Of a DNA stretch of 64,000 nt, positions 8,471 to 17,679 are shown piece after piece. Every line of letters begins with the position of its first letter. The stretch's first letter is position 1. The notes beneath the pieces were generated by a model. It saw only the letters and a list, made by a program, of their open reading frames with translations, did no database searches and was not told the origin of the DNA. A program made the position numbers and the translations under genes. Origin of the DNA: JBGPEQ01 sp050180895 (GTDB lineage Bacteria; Pseudomonadota; Alphaproteobacteria; Dongiales; Dongiaceae); NCBI GenBank assembly GCA_050180895.1, contig JBFXDS010000006.1, positions 186,001 through 250,000 of the forward strand. The letters are read 5' to 3'.

Positions 8471-9193
8471 CTATTCGCTGCGCGCGACGCCCAGGAACTG
8501 CAGCATGTAGACGAACAGGTTGATGAAGTCGAGGTAGAGCATGAAGGCGCCGAGGATGGCCTTCTTCACGCCCACGTCGGCCGCATCATATTCGGCGTAC
8601 ATCTCCTTGATGCGCTGGGTGTCGTAGGCGGTGAGGCCGGTGAACACCAGCACGCCGATCACGGAGATGGCGAACTGCAGCGCGGTCGATCCCAGGAAGA
8701 TGTTGACCACCGACGCCAGGATCAGCCCGATCAGGCCCATGAACAGGAACGAACCGAAGCCAGACAGGTCGCGCTTCGTCGTATAGCCATAGAGGCTCAT
8801 GGCGGCGAAGGTGCCGCCGGTGATGAAGAAGGTCCGTGCGATCGATTCTCCAGTGAATCGGACGAAAATCAACGACAGGGACAACCCCATCACGGCCGCG
8901 AATGCCCAGAACAGCATCTGCGCCGTGCCGGCAGTCATCTTGTGGATGCGGAAGCCGAACATGAGCGCGAACCCCAGCGGCGCCAGCATGACCACCCATG
9001 CGAGCGGCGTGCCGAAGATTGCGTTCAGCGCGGCCGGACTGTTGGCGACATAGAGCGCCACGGCGCCCGTCAGTGCCAGGCCGCCGGCCATGTACTGGTA
9101 GACGCGCAGCATGTACTGCCGCAGACCGACATCGATCTGGGCCGCATCAGCCTGGGCGGCGGTCATATATCTACGGTCGGGTCCGATGGCCAT
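8471..9193 (-). CDS. BAX inhibitor-1/YccA family membrane protein
   Basis: The start at 9193 has GGGAG in front and yields 240 residues. Seven hydrophobic segments and the family signature are present: a conserved N-terminal LRQYMLRVYQYMAGGLALTG, VFTGLTAYDTQRIKEMY and the C-terminal ALMLYLDFINLFVYMLQFLG pattern. Family members are inner-membrane, pH-sensitive leak channels or regulators of membrane proteolysis through FtsH. The gene is monocistronic, ending at the terminator at 8408-8442. Confidence 0.93.
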   Translation of the reverse strand: MAIGPDRRYMTAAQADAAQIDVGLRQYMLRVYQYMAGGLALTGAVALYVANSPAALNAIFGTPLAWVVMLAPLGFALMFGFRIHKMTAGTAQMLFWAFAAVMGLSLSLIFVRFTGESIARTFFITGGTFAAMSLYGYTTKRDLSGFGSFLFMGLIGLILASVVNIFLGSTALQFAISVIGVLVFTGLTAYDTQRIKEMYAEYDAADVGVKKAILGAFMLYLDFINLFVYMLQFLGVARSE

Positions 9194-9286
9194 AGCTCTC
9201 CCTCGGGTCAAAAGAGTTGAACCTGATGTGATATTGGAACAGGCGCGGTGGGAGTCAAGCGGATTCGGGGCAAAAACAGGAACAAC

Positions 9287-9321
9287 AACATTATCTTAAC
9301 AACCGGTGCCAGCGACCGGTT
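9287..9321 (-). terminator. Probable intrinsic terminator after the YbbP-like gene
   Basis: Arms AACCGGT (9301-9307) and ACCGGTT (9315-9321) form a 7-bp stem with a 7-nt loop. On the minus strand this is followed by an AT-rich run with many T residues (GTTAAGATAATGTTGTTGTT). It sits 10 bp beyond the stop of the large permease gene. Confidence 0.65.
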
Positions 9322-9330
9322 AGACATGGT

Positions 9331-11928
9331 TTACTCATTGCGCAACAAGGGCGCCGCCGGCTGGCTCAAGGCCCATACGGTGCCGGCGAGGCCGAAAGCC
9401 AGGGTAATGCCAGTGCCGATCAGCGCTGTCGCCAGCAGGGTCCCGGGCAGGAACACCCAATCGCCGTTGAGCACCTGCGTCTGGAAGAGAAAGGCGGCCA
9501 GCGTGCCGAGCCCGGCGGCCAACGCCCCCGTAACCAGGCCGAGCAGCCCGTATTCGATCAGGTAGGCGCGGGCGACATCCAGGCGCGTTGCCCCCAGTAC
9601 CTTGAGGACGACGGCGTCGTAGACCCGCCGATGGTGACCGGCGACGATGGCGCCGCCGAGCACCAGGATCCCGGCCAGGAACGTGACGGATGCCGTCAGC
9701 CGCACGGCGTCGCCGACGGCGGCGAGGATGCGGCTGGCCGTCTCCAGCGCATCCTTGACCCGGATGGCCGAGATGTTGGCGAAGCGGTCGGCCACCGCCT
9801 TCTGCAGCGCGATCTCCCGGTCGGTATCGATGCGCGCGGTGGCGATGTGGGTCTGCGGCGCGCTCTCGAGGAGGCCCGGCGAGAACACCATGACGAAATT
9901 GATGGTCAGGGCCGACCATTCGAACTCGCGCGTGTTCGCGATCGTTCCGATGATCTCGCGTCCGAGCACATTGACGGTGATGGTGTCGCCGAGCTTCAGC
10001 CCGAAGGCCCGGAACACGTCGTCGTCGAGCGAGACGAGCGGCGGACCGCGATAGTCGTCCGGCCACCAGTCGCCGGCGACGATCTCGCTGCCCTCCGGCA
10101 TGGTCCGCGACCAGGTGATGCCGCGATCGCCTTGCAGGATCCAGTTCATGTCGCCTTGGGGCCGCAGCCGGTCCGCGGGGATGCCGTTCATGGCGGTGAT
10201 GCGGCCGCGCAGCATCGGTACGCGCTGCAGGTCGGCGACGCCGCCGAAGCCGTCGACCAGCGCATCGAATTCGGCCGTTTGGTCAGGCTGGATGTCGATG
10301 AAGAAGAACGAGGGCGCCGATGTCGGCATGGTGTCGCGGATCTCGCGGCCGATATTGCCTTCGACCAGGGCGATGGCGACCAGCACCGTCAGCCCGAGCC
10401 CGAGCGACAGCACCACGCTGCCGGTCGGCGCGCCCGGCCGATAGAGGTTTGCCAGCGCCAGCCGCAGGGCCGGGCGGCGCAGGCTGAAGCGATGGCAGCG
10501 GCGGGCTGCCGCGGCAATGCCGATGGCCGTGGCGCGGAACAGCAGCAGCGCCAGTATCGCGCCGACGATGAAGCCGGCTGCCAGCCCGCGGTCGCTGGCG
10601 CTGGCCAGCACGAGGGTGGCGAGGGCGAGGCCGACCAGGCCGATCGCCGCCAGGTCGCTTCGTCGCGGGCGGCTGGCGGCATGCTGCACCAGGTCGCGGA
10701 ACAGCTGCACGGCGCGCACGTCGCGCGCCCGCGCCAGGGGCCACAGGGAGAAGCCGACCGCCGTCAGCAGGCCGAACGCCGCAGCGACGACCAGCGGCCG
10801 GGGAAAGATCGCGATCTGCGGCTCGACGGTCATCTGCTTGGCCAACAGGCCGCCGACAAGCGGCGGCACCGCGGCGCCGATGACGAGGCCGGCGGCGACG
10901 CCGCCGCAGGCGAGCACGAGGATGAGCAGCAGGTAGGTGCGGAACACCAGCGCGCCCGGTGCGCCGAGACACTTCAGCGTGGCGATCGTCGCGGTCTTGC
11001 TGTCGAGATAGCTGCGCACCGCCGTGCTCACGCCGACGCCGCCGACCAGCAGAGCCGCCAGCCCGACCAGGGTCAGGAACATCGCGGTGCGGTTGATGAA
11101 GCGCCGTACGCCGGCGGCCGCGTCGTTCAAGCCGCGCACGCGCCAGACCGCCTCCGGGAAGCGGGATTTGAGATCGTCGCGCCAGGCGGCGGCATCGGCG
11201 CCGGCCGGCAGCCGGATGCGATAGGCGTGATAGATGAGGCTGCCAGGCTGTACGAGGCCGGTCGCCTCCAGGCTCGCATCGGCAACCATCAGGCGTGGAC
11301 CGAGGATGAAGACGCCGGTCCCACGGTCCGGTTCGCGCGCCAGGTCGGCGCGAAGCTCGTACTCGGCCTCGCCGACGCGGATACGGTCGCCGACCTCGAG
11401 TCCGAGCCGCTCGCGCAGGTTGGGGTCGGCGACGGCGCCCCAGCGCCCGTCGCGCCGGGCCAGCGCGTCGGCCAGGGGCAAGGCCGGCTGCAGTTCGACG
11501 TCGCCATAAAGCGGATAGCCGCCATCGACGCCCTTCAACTCGACCAGGGCACGCGCGTCGCCGGCGATAGGCCGCGCCATGGCGCGCATTTCGCGGATAG
11601 CGGAGACGGCGCCGCTGCGTTCGAAGAAGCCGACCTGCTCCGGCGTGGCCGGTCGATAGAGCAGGCGCAGCTCCACGTCGCCGCCGAGAATCTTCTGCGC
11701 GTCCGCTGCGATGCCGCCGCGCACCGACGAGGCGACGGAGCCGGCCGCCGCGATGATGCCGACTCCCAGCAGCAGGCAGGCCAGGAAGATGCGGAAACCT
11801 TTGAGTCCGCCGCGCAGCTCGCGGCGGGCGAGGCGCAGGGCCAGCGGCCAGCCGGCCTTGTGGGCATTCGCAGTCCCCGACCGCGGCAAGGCCGTGGTCG
11901 GCGCCAGTGCTGCGTCACCCTGCGCCAT
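9331..11928 (-). CDS. YbbP-like FtsX-domain ABC transporter permease
   Basis: This 865-residue protein has the MacB/FtsX-type double-permease layout: an N-terminal membrane helix (residues about 42-65), a large periplasmic region, four clustered helices at about 285-400, further central helices, a second periplasmic domain and three C-terminal helices. It matches YbbP of the YbbAP system, thought to move lipids or hydrophobic molecules and often next to the TesA esterase. The ATG at 11928 overlaps the ATPase gene by 14 bp, so the two are translationally coupled. A TesA-like gene lies divergently on the other side of the ATPase gene, the same partnership known in E. coli. Confidence 0.9.
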   Translation of the reverse strand: MAQGDAALAPTTALPRSGTANAHKAGWPLALRLARRELRGGLKGFRIFLACLLLGVGIIAAAGSVASSVRGGIAADAQKILGGDVELRLLYRPATPEQVGFFERSGAVSAIREMRAMARPIAGDARALVELKGVDGGYPLYGDVELQPALPLADALARRDGRWGAVADPNLRERLGLEVGDRIRVGEAEYELRADLAREPDRGTGVFILGPRLMVADASLEATGLVQPGSLIYHAYRIRLPAGADAAAWRDDLKSRFPEAVWRVRGLNDAAAGVRRFINRTAMFLTLVGLAALLVGGVGVSTAVRSYLDSKTATIATLKCLGAPGALVFRTYLLLILVLACGGVAAGLVIGAAVPPLVGGLLAKQMTVEPQIAIFPRPLVVAAAFGLLTAVGFSLWPLARARDVRAVQLFRDLVQHAASRPRRSDLAAIGLVGLALATLVLASASDRGLAAGFIVGAILALLLFRATAIGIAAAARRCHRFSLRRPALRLALANLYRPGAPTGSVVLSLGLGLTVLVAIALVEGNIGREIRDTMPTSAPSFFFIDIQPDQTAEFDALVDGFGGVADLQRVPMLRGRITAMNGIPADRLRPQGDMNWILQGDRGITWSRTMPEGSEIVAGDWWPDDYRGPPLVSLDDDVFRAFGLKLGDTITVNVLGREIIGTIANTREFEWSALTINFVMVFSPGLLESAPQTHIATARIDTDREIALQKAVADRFANISAIRVKDALETASRILAAVGDAVRLTASVTFLAGILVLGGAIVAGHHRRVYDAVVLKVLGATRLDVARAYLIEYGLLGLVTGALAAGLGTLAAFLFQTQVLNGDWVFLPGTLLATALIGTGITLAFGLAGTVWALSQPAAPLLRNE

Positions 11929-12628
11929 CGACGATCCTGCCGTCGACCAGGCGGACGACGCGCGCGCAGCGCGCGGCGATGACCGGGTCGTGCGTGATGA
12001 GGAGCAGGGTGGTGCCGCGCTCGGCGCGCAGCGCGAACATCAGGTCGATGATGTGGCGTCCAGTCTCGCCGTCGAGGTTGCCGGTCGGCTCGTCGGCCAG
12101 CAGCAGGCGCGGCGCGACGACGAAGGCGCGCGCTAGCGCCACGCGCTGCTGCTCGCCGCCGGAGAGCTGGCCCGGATAGTGGCCGAGTCGGTGGCCCAGG
12201 CCGACGGCCTTGAGCTCGGCCTCGGCGCATTCGAAGGCGTCGCCCCGGCCCCCCAGCTCCAGCGGCACGGCGACGTTCTCCAGCGCGGTCATGGTCGGGA
12301 TGAGATGGAAGTCTTGGAAGACGATGCCGATGCGATCGCGGCGGAACAGCGCCAGCGCATCCTCGCCGAGCCCGCCCAGCTCCTGGCCGGCGATGGCGAC
12401 GCGGCCCGCGGTCGGCCGCTCGAGGCCGGCGATCACCATCATCATCGTCGACTTGCCGGAGCCGGAGGGGCCGACGATGCTCACGGTCTCGCCGGTGCCG
12501 ACCTGAAGATCGAGGCCGCGCAGGATGTTGACCTCGCCCGCCGCGCTCGCCAGTTTTAGATGGATGTCCTCGAGACGAACCATCCAGCCGTTGGCCGGCG
12601 CGTTATCGCGCCCTGTCCGGTCATTCAT
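11915..12628 (-). CDS. YbbA-like ABC transporter ATP-binding protein
   Basis: The chosen start at 12628 gives 237 residues, the usual YbbA/LolD size; further upstream codons overlap the divergent esterase gene's leader. Motifs are Walker A GPSGSGKST, signature LSGGEQQRVALARAF, Walker B LLADEPTGNLD and the switch His in LLLITHDPVIAARC. This is the MacB/LolD-type ATPase that powers the FtsX-like permease encoded directly downstream with a 14-bp overlap. It works on the cytoplasmic face of the inner membrane. Confidence 0.92.
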   Translation of the reverse strand: MNDRTGRDNAPANGWMVRLEDIHLKLASAAGEVNILRGLDLQVGTGETVSIVGPSGSGKSTMMMVIAGLERPTAGRVAIAGQELGGLGEDALALFRRDRIGIVFQDFHLIPTMTALENVAVPLELGGRGDAFECAEAELKAVGLGHRLGHYPGQLSGGEQQRVALARAFVVAPRLLLADEPTGNLDGETGRHIIDLMFALRAERGTTLLLITHDPVIAARCARVVRLVDGRIVDGAG

Positions 12629-12686
12629 CCGTCTGCTGCCTCGCGGGGAAACGCGGCGTGGTCCGGGTCGCTCTCCCGGATATGGC

Positions 12687-13340
12687 GTGGCACGCGTTTG
12701 TGTCAACGCCGTGGCGGCCATTGCCTTGCTGTTCTGCCTGTCGGCATCCGTTAACGCCGAGGCGCGGCCGATCCGCATCCTGGCCTTCGGCGCCAGCATC
12801 GTCGCCGGCTACGGGCTGGAGGCGGCGGACACGCTGCCGGTCCAGCTCGAGAAGGCGCTGCGCGCGCGCGGCATCGAGGCCACGGTCATCAACAGCGGCG
12901 TCTCCGGCGAAACCTCGGCGGGCGGCCTGGCGCGGCTCGACTGGGCGCTGGCCGACGATCCCGATCTCGTCATCGTCGATCTCGGCGGTAACGACGCGTT
13001 GCGCGGCCTCGACCCGCAGGCGACGGAGGCCAATCTCGATGCGATCGTCTCCCGTCTGCAGGCGGAGAAGCGCGGTGTGCTGATCGCCGGCATGTTGGCG
13101 CCGCCCAACCTGGGCGCGGACTATGCCGCGGCCTTCAATGCGGTCTTCCGCGACGTGGCGGAGCGCCATAAGGTGGTGTTCTACCCGTTCATCCTCGATG
13201 GCGTTGTCATGGACCCCGGCCTCAACCAGGAAGACGGCATCCACCCCAACGCCGCCGGCGTCAAGGTGATCGTCGAGCGCATGCTCCCCTATGTGCTGCA
13301 GGCGATCGATCGCCTCGATGGCCGGGCGAGCGCCTCATGA
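12687..13340 (+). CDS. TesA-like SGNH-fold esterase, exported
   Basis: The GTG start at 12687 gives 217 residues with a good signal peptide (hydrophobic AVAAIALLFCLSASVNA, cleavage expected before EARP). The SGNH blocks are visible: block I reads FGASIVAG with Ser37, where most homologues have GDS; block III is LGGND; block V is DGIHPNAAG with Asp183 and His186 completing the triad. It is a periplasmic arylesterase/thioesterase/lysophospholipase-type enzyme. It is divergent from the YbbAP-like exporter, as tesA is in enterobacteria, and overlaps the FIST gene by 4 bp. An alternative GTG start lies at 12711. Confidence 0.87.
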   Translation: MARVCVNAVAAIALLFCLSASVNAEARPIRILAFGASIVAGYGLEAADTLPVQLEKALRARGIEATVINSGVSGETSAGGLARLDWALADDPDLVIVDLGGNDALRGLDPQATEANLDAIVSRLQAEKRGVLIAGMLAPPNLGADYAAAFNAVFRDVAERHKVVFYPFILDGVVMDPGLNQEDGIHPNAAGVKVIVERMLPYVLQAIDRLDGRASAS

Positions 13341-14473
13341 CCGGGCGCTTCCGCAGCGCGCATGTCACCCATGAGGATTGGCGCCAGGCGGTCGATTCCT
13401 GCCTGAGGCAATTGGAGCCGCGGCCGGGCGACGCGAATCTGGGCTTCCTCTACGTCACGGACCTGCTGGTCGGCCATTTGGAAGCGATCCTGGATCGGCT
13501 GCGCGGCCACACCGGCATCGCCGACTGGGTCGGCACCGCCGGCATCGGCGTCGCCGGGAATGACGGCGCCGGCGGGTGCGCGGAGTATTTCGACCGGCCG
13601 GCCATGGCGGTCATGACGGCGGCGCTGCCGGCGGAGTCCTATCGCGTCTTCGAGCCGGTGCATGGCGGCCTCGGGCCGTTCCGCACGCAATATGGCGGCT
13701 GGCTCGATGCGGCCCGGCCGCTGGTCGGCCTCGTCCATGGCGATCCGCGCAATCCGCTGGCTGCCGATATTATCGCCGGCATGGCCGAGGAGCTGGGTCT
13801 GTACTTCGTCGGCGGCCTCACCTCGTCGCGCACCGTACACCCGCAGATCGCCGATCGCATCGTCGAAGGCGGCGTCTCCGGCGTCCTGTTCGGCGGCGCC
13901 GTCGCCGTCGCGGCTGGGCTCACCCAGGGCTGTTCGCCCATCGGCCCGGTGCGCACCATCACCGATGCCGACGAGAACATCATCGAGGCAATCGACGGCC
14001 GGCCGGCGCTTGAGGCCTTCAAGCAGGACATCGGCGACGTGCTCGCGCGCGACCTGCGTCGGGTCGGCGGCTACATCTACGCCGCCCTGCCGGTCGCCGG
14101 CTCCGATACCGGTGACTATCTCGTGCGCAACCTCACGGGCATCGATCCGGGCAAGGGCTGGCTGGAGATCGGCGCGCAGGTCGAAACGGGCGACCGCATC
14201 ATGTTCACGCGCCGCGACCGCGACAGCGCCGAGTTGGACCTGAAGCGCATGCTCGGCGGCCTCGGCCGGCGCGCCGCCGGCCGGCCGATCCAGGGTGGCA
14301 TCTATTTCAGCTGCGTCGCCCGCGGCCCCAACCTGTTCGGCGACGATTCCCAGGAACTGAAATGCATCCGCGACTCGCTCGGGGACTTTCCGCTGGTCGG
14401 CTTCTTCGGCAATGGCGAGATCTGCAACGACCGCCTCTATGGCTATACCGGCGTGCTGGCGCTTTTCTTGTAG
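13337..14473 (+). CDS. FIST domain signal transduction protein
   Basis: The protein has 378 residues, starts in an ATGA overlap with the esterase gene and consists of an N-terminal FIST domain (about residues 30-230) followed by a FIST_C domain ending in PLVGFFGNGEICNDRLYGYTGV. FIST modules are thought to bind small ligands, possibly amino acids, and are usually attached to signalling domains; here the sensor stands alone with no output domain. No signal peptide is seen. Its co-expression with a periplasmic esterase is evident from the overlap, but the functional link is unknown. Confidence 0.88.
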   Translation: MTGRFRSAHVTHEDWRQAVDSCLRQLEPRPGDANLGFLYVTDLLVGHLEAILDRLRGHTGIADWVGTAGIGVAGNDGAGGCAEYFDRPAMAVMTAALPAESYRVFEPVHGGLGPFRTQYGGWLDAARPLVGLVHGDPRNPLAADIIAGMAEELGLYFVGGLTSSRTVHPQIADRIVEGGVSGVLFGGAVAVAAGLTQGCSPIGPVRTITDADENIIEAIDGRPALEAFKQDIGDVLARDLRRVGGYIYAALPVAGSDTGDYLVRNLTGIDPGKGWLEIGAQVETGDRIMFTRRDRDSAELDLKRMLGGLGRRAAGRPIQGGIYFSCVARGPNLFGDDSQELKCIRDSLGDFPLVGFFGNGEICNDRLYGYTGVLALFL

Positions 14474-14586
14474 AAGGCGGTACGGCGGCGGCTCGAACGT
14501 GAGCGGGCGACGCCCTGCTCGTCAGAACATGAAGCGTATAGGGACACATTCCCGTCATCTCATCGGAAGGAAGAATAGGGGGCCAA

Positions 14587-15627
14587 ATGCAATACCGCCG
14601 GCTCGGCCGCACGGACATCGAGGTGAGCGCCATCTGCCTGGGCACGATGACCTGGGGCGAGCAGAACACGCAGGAGCAGGCGTTTGCGCAGATGGACTAC
14701 GCGCTCGACCGCGGCGTCAATTTCTGGGACGCCGCGGAGATGTACCCCGTGCCGCCGCGCAAGGAGACCTACGGCCGCACCGAGGAGATCATCGGCAACT
14801 GGTTCAAGGCGCGGGGCGGGCGCGACAAGGTCGTGCTGGCGACCAAGGTGGCCGGGCCGGACGAGCGCTTCACCTATGTCCGCGACGGCAAGCCGAAGCT
14901 CAACCGGACGCATATCATGGCCGCGCTCGATGCCAGCCTGAAGCGCCTGCGGACTGATTATGTCGATCTCTATCAGCTGCACTGGGCCGAGCGCGACACC
15001 AACCTGTTCGGCCAGCTCGGCTACGCGCCCGCGGATCACGATGACGGCACGCCGCTCGAGGAGACGCTGGAGGTGCTCGCGGAGGTGGTGAAGAGCGGCC
15101 GCGCGCGGCAGGTCGGCCTCTCCAACGAGAGCGCCTGGGGTGCCATGCGCTACCTGGCGCTGGCCGATGCCGGCAAGGGGCCACGCATGGTCAGCATCCA
15201 GAATCCTTACAGCCTGCTCAACCGCAGCTTCGAGGTCGGGCTGGCCGAGGTCGCGGCGCGGGAAGATTGCGGGCTGCTGGCTTACTCGCCGCTCGGCATG
15301 GGCGTGCTGTCCGGCAAGTACGAGGACGGCGCCGCGCCGGCGGGCGCGCGGCTGACCCTGTACAAGCATTTCAAGCGCTACCGCACGCCCTCGGGCGTCG
15401 CCGCCACCACGACCTACGCGAAGCTGGCGCGCGAGCATGGGCTCGATCCCGCGCAGATGGCGCTCGCCTTCGTCACGGGGCGACCGTTCACGACGGCGGC
15501 CATCATCGGCGCCACGACTCTGCCGCAGCTGACGGCCAACATCGACAGCATCGACCTGACGCTGTCGCAGGACGTGCTGGACGGACTGGAAGCGATCCAC
15601 AAGCTGCACACCTATCCCTGCCCGTGA
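14587..15627 (+). CDS. tas: NADP(H)-dependent aldo-keto reductase Tas
   Basis: The 346-residue protein follows the E. coli Tas pattern closely: an LGTMTWGEQN start region, DAAEMYPVPPR with the catalytic Asp and Tyr of the (beta/alpha)8 fold, LYQLHWAERDTNLFG around residue 135, and NPYSLLNRSFEVGLAE near residue 205. It reduces aldehydes or ketones with NADPH in the cytoplasm; the physiological substrate is not known. The ATG has a purine-rich GGAAGGAAG upstream. It is flanked by unrelated genes and looks monocistronic. Confidence 0.93.
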   Translation: MQYRRLGRTDIEVSAICLGTMTWGEQNTQEQAFAQMDYALDRGVNFWDAAEMYPVPPRKETYGRTEEIIGNWFKARGGRDKVVLATKVAGPDERFTYVRDGKPKLNRTHIMAALDASLKRLRTDYVDLYQLHWAERDTNLFGQLGYAPADHDDGTPLEETLEVLAEVVKSGRARQVGLSNESAWGAMRYLALADAGKGPRMVSIQNPYSLLNRSFEVGLAEVAAREDCGLLAYSPLGMGVLSGKYEDGAAPAGARLTLYKHFKRYRTPSGVAATTTYAKLAREHGLDPAQMALAFVTGRPFTTAAIIGATTLPQLTANIDSIDLTLSQDVLDGLEAIHKLHTYPCP

Positions 15628-15793
15628 GGTCCGGCGCGACCCGGCTTGCGGGGGCTGCCCGACCTTTCGCCCGATATGCACCCCCAAGCCGGAGGCCTGC
15701 ACGATCCGTGCATGACAAGCCGGGCGATCAGTATTATGTGAAGGGAACGCCGGTTCTGTTGGAGGCCGGTCGCCCGCCATACCCTACGCCGCC

Positions 15794-16345
15794 ATGCGTC
15801 TGTTCGTCGGCATCGCTCTTCCTGAGGACATCCGTTTCCAGCTGAGCCTGATGTGCTTGGGGCTGCCGAACGTGCGCTGGGTGCCGGCGGAGAATTTCCA
15901 CATCACCCTACGTTTCATCGGCGAGGTCGACGGCGGCGTCATGCAGGACATCGACGCATCGCTTGCCGGCGTGCGGGCGCCGCGATTCGCGCTGAGCCTC
16001 GGCGGCGTCGGCCATTTCGGCAACGGGGGCCACGTGCGGGTGATCTGGGCCGGGGTCGAGAAGCTTCCGGCGCTCCAGCATCTGCGCGACAAGGTGGAAT
16101 CGGCCGTGGTGCGCGCCGGCTTGCCGCCGGAGGGGCAGAAGTTCAGCCCCCACATCACGTTGGCGCGACCGAAATCGGCGCCGCCGACCGCGAAGCTGCA
16201 GGACTATCTCGCCCACAACAACCTGTTCCGTACGCCGTCCTTCGAGGTCACGCACTTCACGCTCTATCAGAGTTTCACCGGCGGCGAGGGTTCGATCTAC
16301 CGGGCGGAGAACAGTTACGCGCTAACGCGTCTGCAAGGCCCATGA
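15794..16345 (+). CDS. thpR: RNA 2',3'-cyclic phosphodiesterase ThpR
   Basis: The protein has 183 residues and belongs to the 2H phosphoesterase superfamily. Both catalytic HxTx motifs are present: HITL at His36 and HITL at His120, spaced as usual for ThpR. It opens 2',3'-cyclic phosphates at RNA ends (historically 2'-5' RNA ligase). The gene overlaps the downstream sirtuin gene by an ATGA, so thpR, the sirtuin and a uracil-DNA glycosylase form a tightly coupled unit. Confidence 0.94.
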   Translation: MRLFVGIALPEDIRFQLSLMCLGLPNVRWVPAENFHITLRFIGEVDGGVMQDIDASLAGVRAPRFALSLGGVGHFGNGGHVRVIWAGVEKLPALQHLRDKVESAVVRAGLPPEGQKFSPHITLARPKSAPPTAKLQDYLAHNNLFRTPSFEVTHFTLYQSFTGGEGSIYRAENSYALTRLQGP

Positions 16346-17058
16346 CATCCGTGCGCCCCGAGCGCATCGTCGTCCTTACCGGCGCCGGCATCTCGAAGGA
16401 GTCGGGCCTCGACACCTTTCGCGATGCCGACGGCATCTGGGCCAAGGTGCGGCTGGAAGACGTGGCGACGCCGGAGGCGTTTGCGCGCGATCCCGCGCGG
16501 GTGCAGGCGTTCTACAACGCCCGGCGGCGCAGTCTGTGCAACGGCAACGTGACGCCGAACGTCGCGCACCGCGCCTTGGCCGATCTGGAGCGGCGCTTTC
16601 CGGGCGAGGTTCTGCTCGTCACTCAGAACATCGACGACTTGCATGACCGGGCCGGCAGCCGCAACATGATTCACATGCATGGCGAACTGCTCAAGGCGCG
16701 CTGTGGCCGCTGCGAAGAGGTGCGGGAGTGGCGCGACGATATAGACGCTGATGCCAGATCGCCTTGCTGCGGCGCGCGTGGTCGGCTCCGCCCGCATGTC
16801 GTCTGGTTCGGCGAGATGCCGCTGGAGATGGACCGCATCTATTCGGCGCTCGCCGCATGCGACCTGTTCGTCTCCATCGGCACCTCCGGCAGCGTTTATC
16901 CCGCTGCCGGCTTCGTGCAGGAGGCGCGCGCGGCCGGCGCTCGTACCGTGGAATTGAACCTGGAGCCGTCGGACGGCCATAGCCTGTTCGCCGAGCGCCG
17001 CTACGGTCCGGCGACGGAGGTCGTGCCGCGCTTTATCGCGGATCTGCTCGCGGCATGA
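16342..17058 (+). CDS. cobB: NAD-dependent protein deacylase (Sir2/CobB class)
   Basis: Starting at the ATG overlapping the thpR stop, the sirtuin has 238 residues. It contains the NAD-binding GAGIS and FRDADGIW motifs, LLVTQNIDDLHDRAGS, the catalytic His in MIHMHGEL and a Cys pair CGRC plus a CC pair for the zinc ribbon, then VVWFGEMPL and SIGTSGSVYPAAG. It removes acyl groups from lysines using NAD. Class III features (an Ala-Arg pair typical of desuccinylases) are not obvious, so substrate preference is open. It ends in an ATGA overlap with the uracil-DNA glycosylase gene. Confidence 0.92.
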   Translation: MTSVRPERIVVLTGAGISKESGLDTFRDADGIWAKVRLEDVATPEAFARDPARVQAFYNARRRSLCNGNVTPNVAHRALADLERRFPGEVLLVTQNIDDLHDRAGSRNMIHMHGELLKARCGRCEEVREWRDDIDADARSPCCGARGRLRPHVVWFGEMPLEMDRIYSALAACDLFVSIGTSGSVYPAAGFVQEARAAGARTVELNLEPSDGHSLFAERRYGPATEVVPRFIADLLAA

Positions 17059-17642
17059 GCGATCGCCGCCTGAGCGCACTGCTGCGCGAGATCCGCGCCT
17101 GCCGGGTCTGTGCCGCGCATCTGCCGCTCGGACCGCGGCCCGTGCTGCGAGCGAGATCGAGCGCGCGGCTCCTCATCATCGGCCAGGCGCCGGGCACCAA
17201 GGTGCACGAGAGCGGCATTCCCTGGAACGACCGAAGCGGCGACCGCCTGCGCGACTGGCTGCAGCTCGATCGCGAGGCCTTCTACGACGAGACGCGCATC
17301 GCCATCGTGCCGATGGGCTTCTGCTATCCCGGTGTCGACGCGCATGGCGGCGACCGGCCGCCGCGCAAGGAATGTGCGCCGCTCTGGCAGGCGCGCGTGC
17401 TGGCGCATCTGCCGCGCGTCGAGCTGACGTTGCTCGTCGGCGGCTATGCGCAAGTCTACTACTTGAGGGGCGAGAGTCCGGGGAGCATGACCGACACGGT
17501 GCGCGCGTGGCGCGATCACGCTTCCCGGTTCATCCCTTTGCCGCACCCGAGCTGGCGCAACACCGCCTGGCTCAGGCGCAATCCCTGGTTCGAGACAGAG
17601 TTGCTGCCTGATTTGCGCGGCCGCGTGCGGAAACTTCTGTAG
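17055..17642 (+). CDS. Uracil-DNA glycosylase superfamily protein
   Basis: The 195-residue protein starts in an ATGA overlap with the sirtuin gene. It has an N-terminal CRVCAAHLPLG segment with two Cys, the active-site-like motif GQAPGTKVHESGIPWND and the second motif HPSWRN near residue 165, which place it in the UDG superfamily (family 4/5-like and SMUG2-like relatives). A full iron-sulfur Cys set of family 4 enzymes is not evident. It probably removes deaminated bases from DNA, or it is a related enzyme with unproven activity. Confidence 0.82.
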   Translation: MSDRRLSALLREIRACRVCAAHLPLGPRPVLRARSSARLLIIGQAPGTKVHESGIPWNDRSGDRLRDWLQLDREAFYDETRIAIVPMGFCYPGVDAHGGDRPPRKECAPLWQARVLAHLPRVELTLLVGGYAQVYYLRGESPGSMTDTVRAWRDHASRFIPLPHPSWRNTAWLRRNPWFETELLPDLRGRVRKLL

Positions 17643-17660
17643 GGCGGGCTTCGCCCGCCC
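17642..17660. terminator. GC hairpin between convergent genes
   Basis: GGGCGGGC (17642-17649) pairs with GCCCGCCC (17653-17660) across a TTC loop, overlapping the last base of the glycosylase stop codon. It lies between two convergent genes and could act in both directions, although no T-run follows on either strand. Confidence 0.45.
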
Positions 17661-17679
17661 ACGGGCGCGCGGCGAACCG

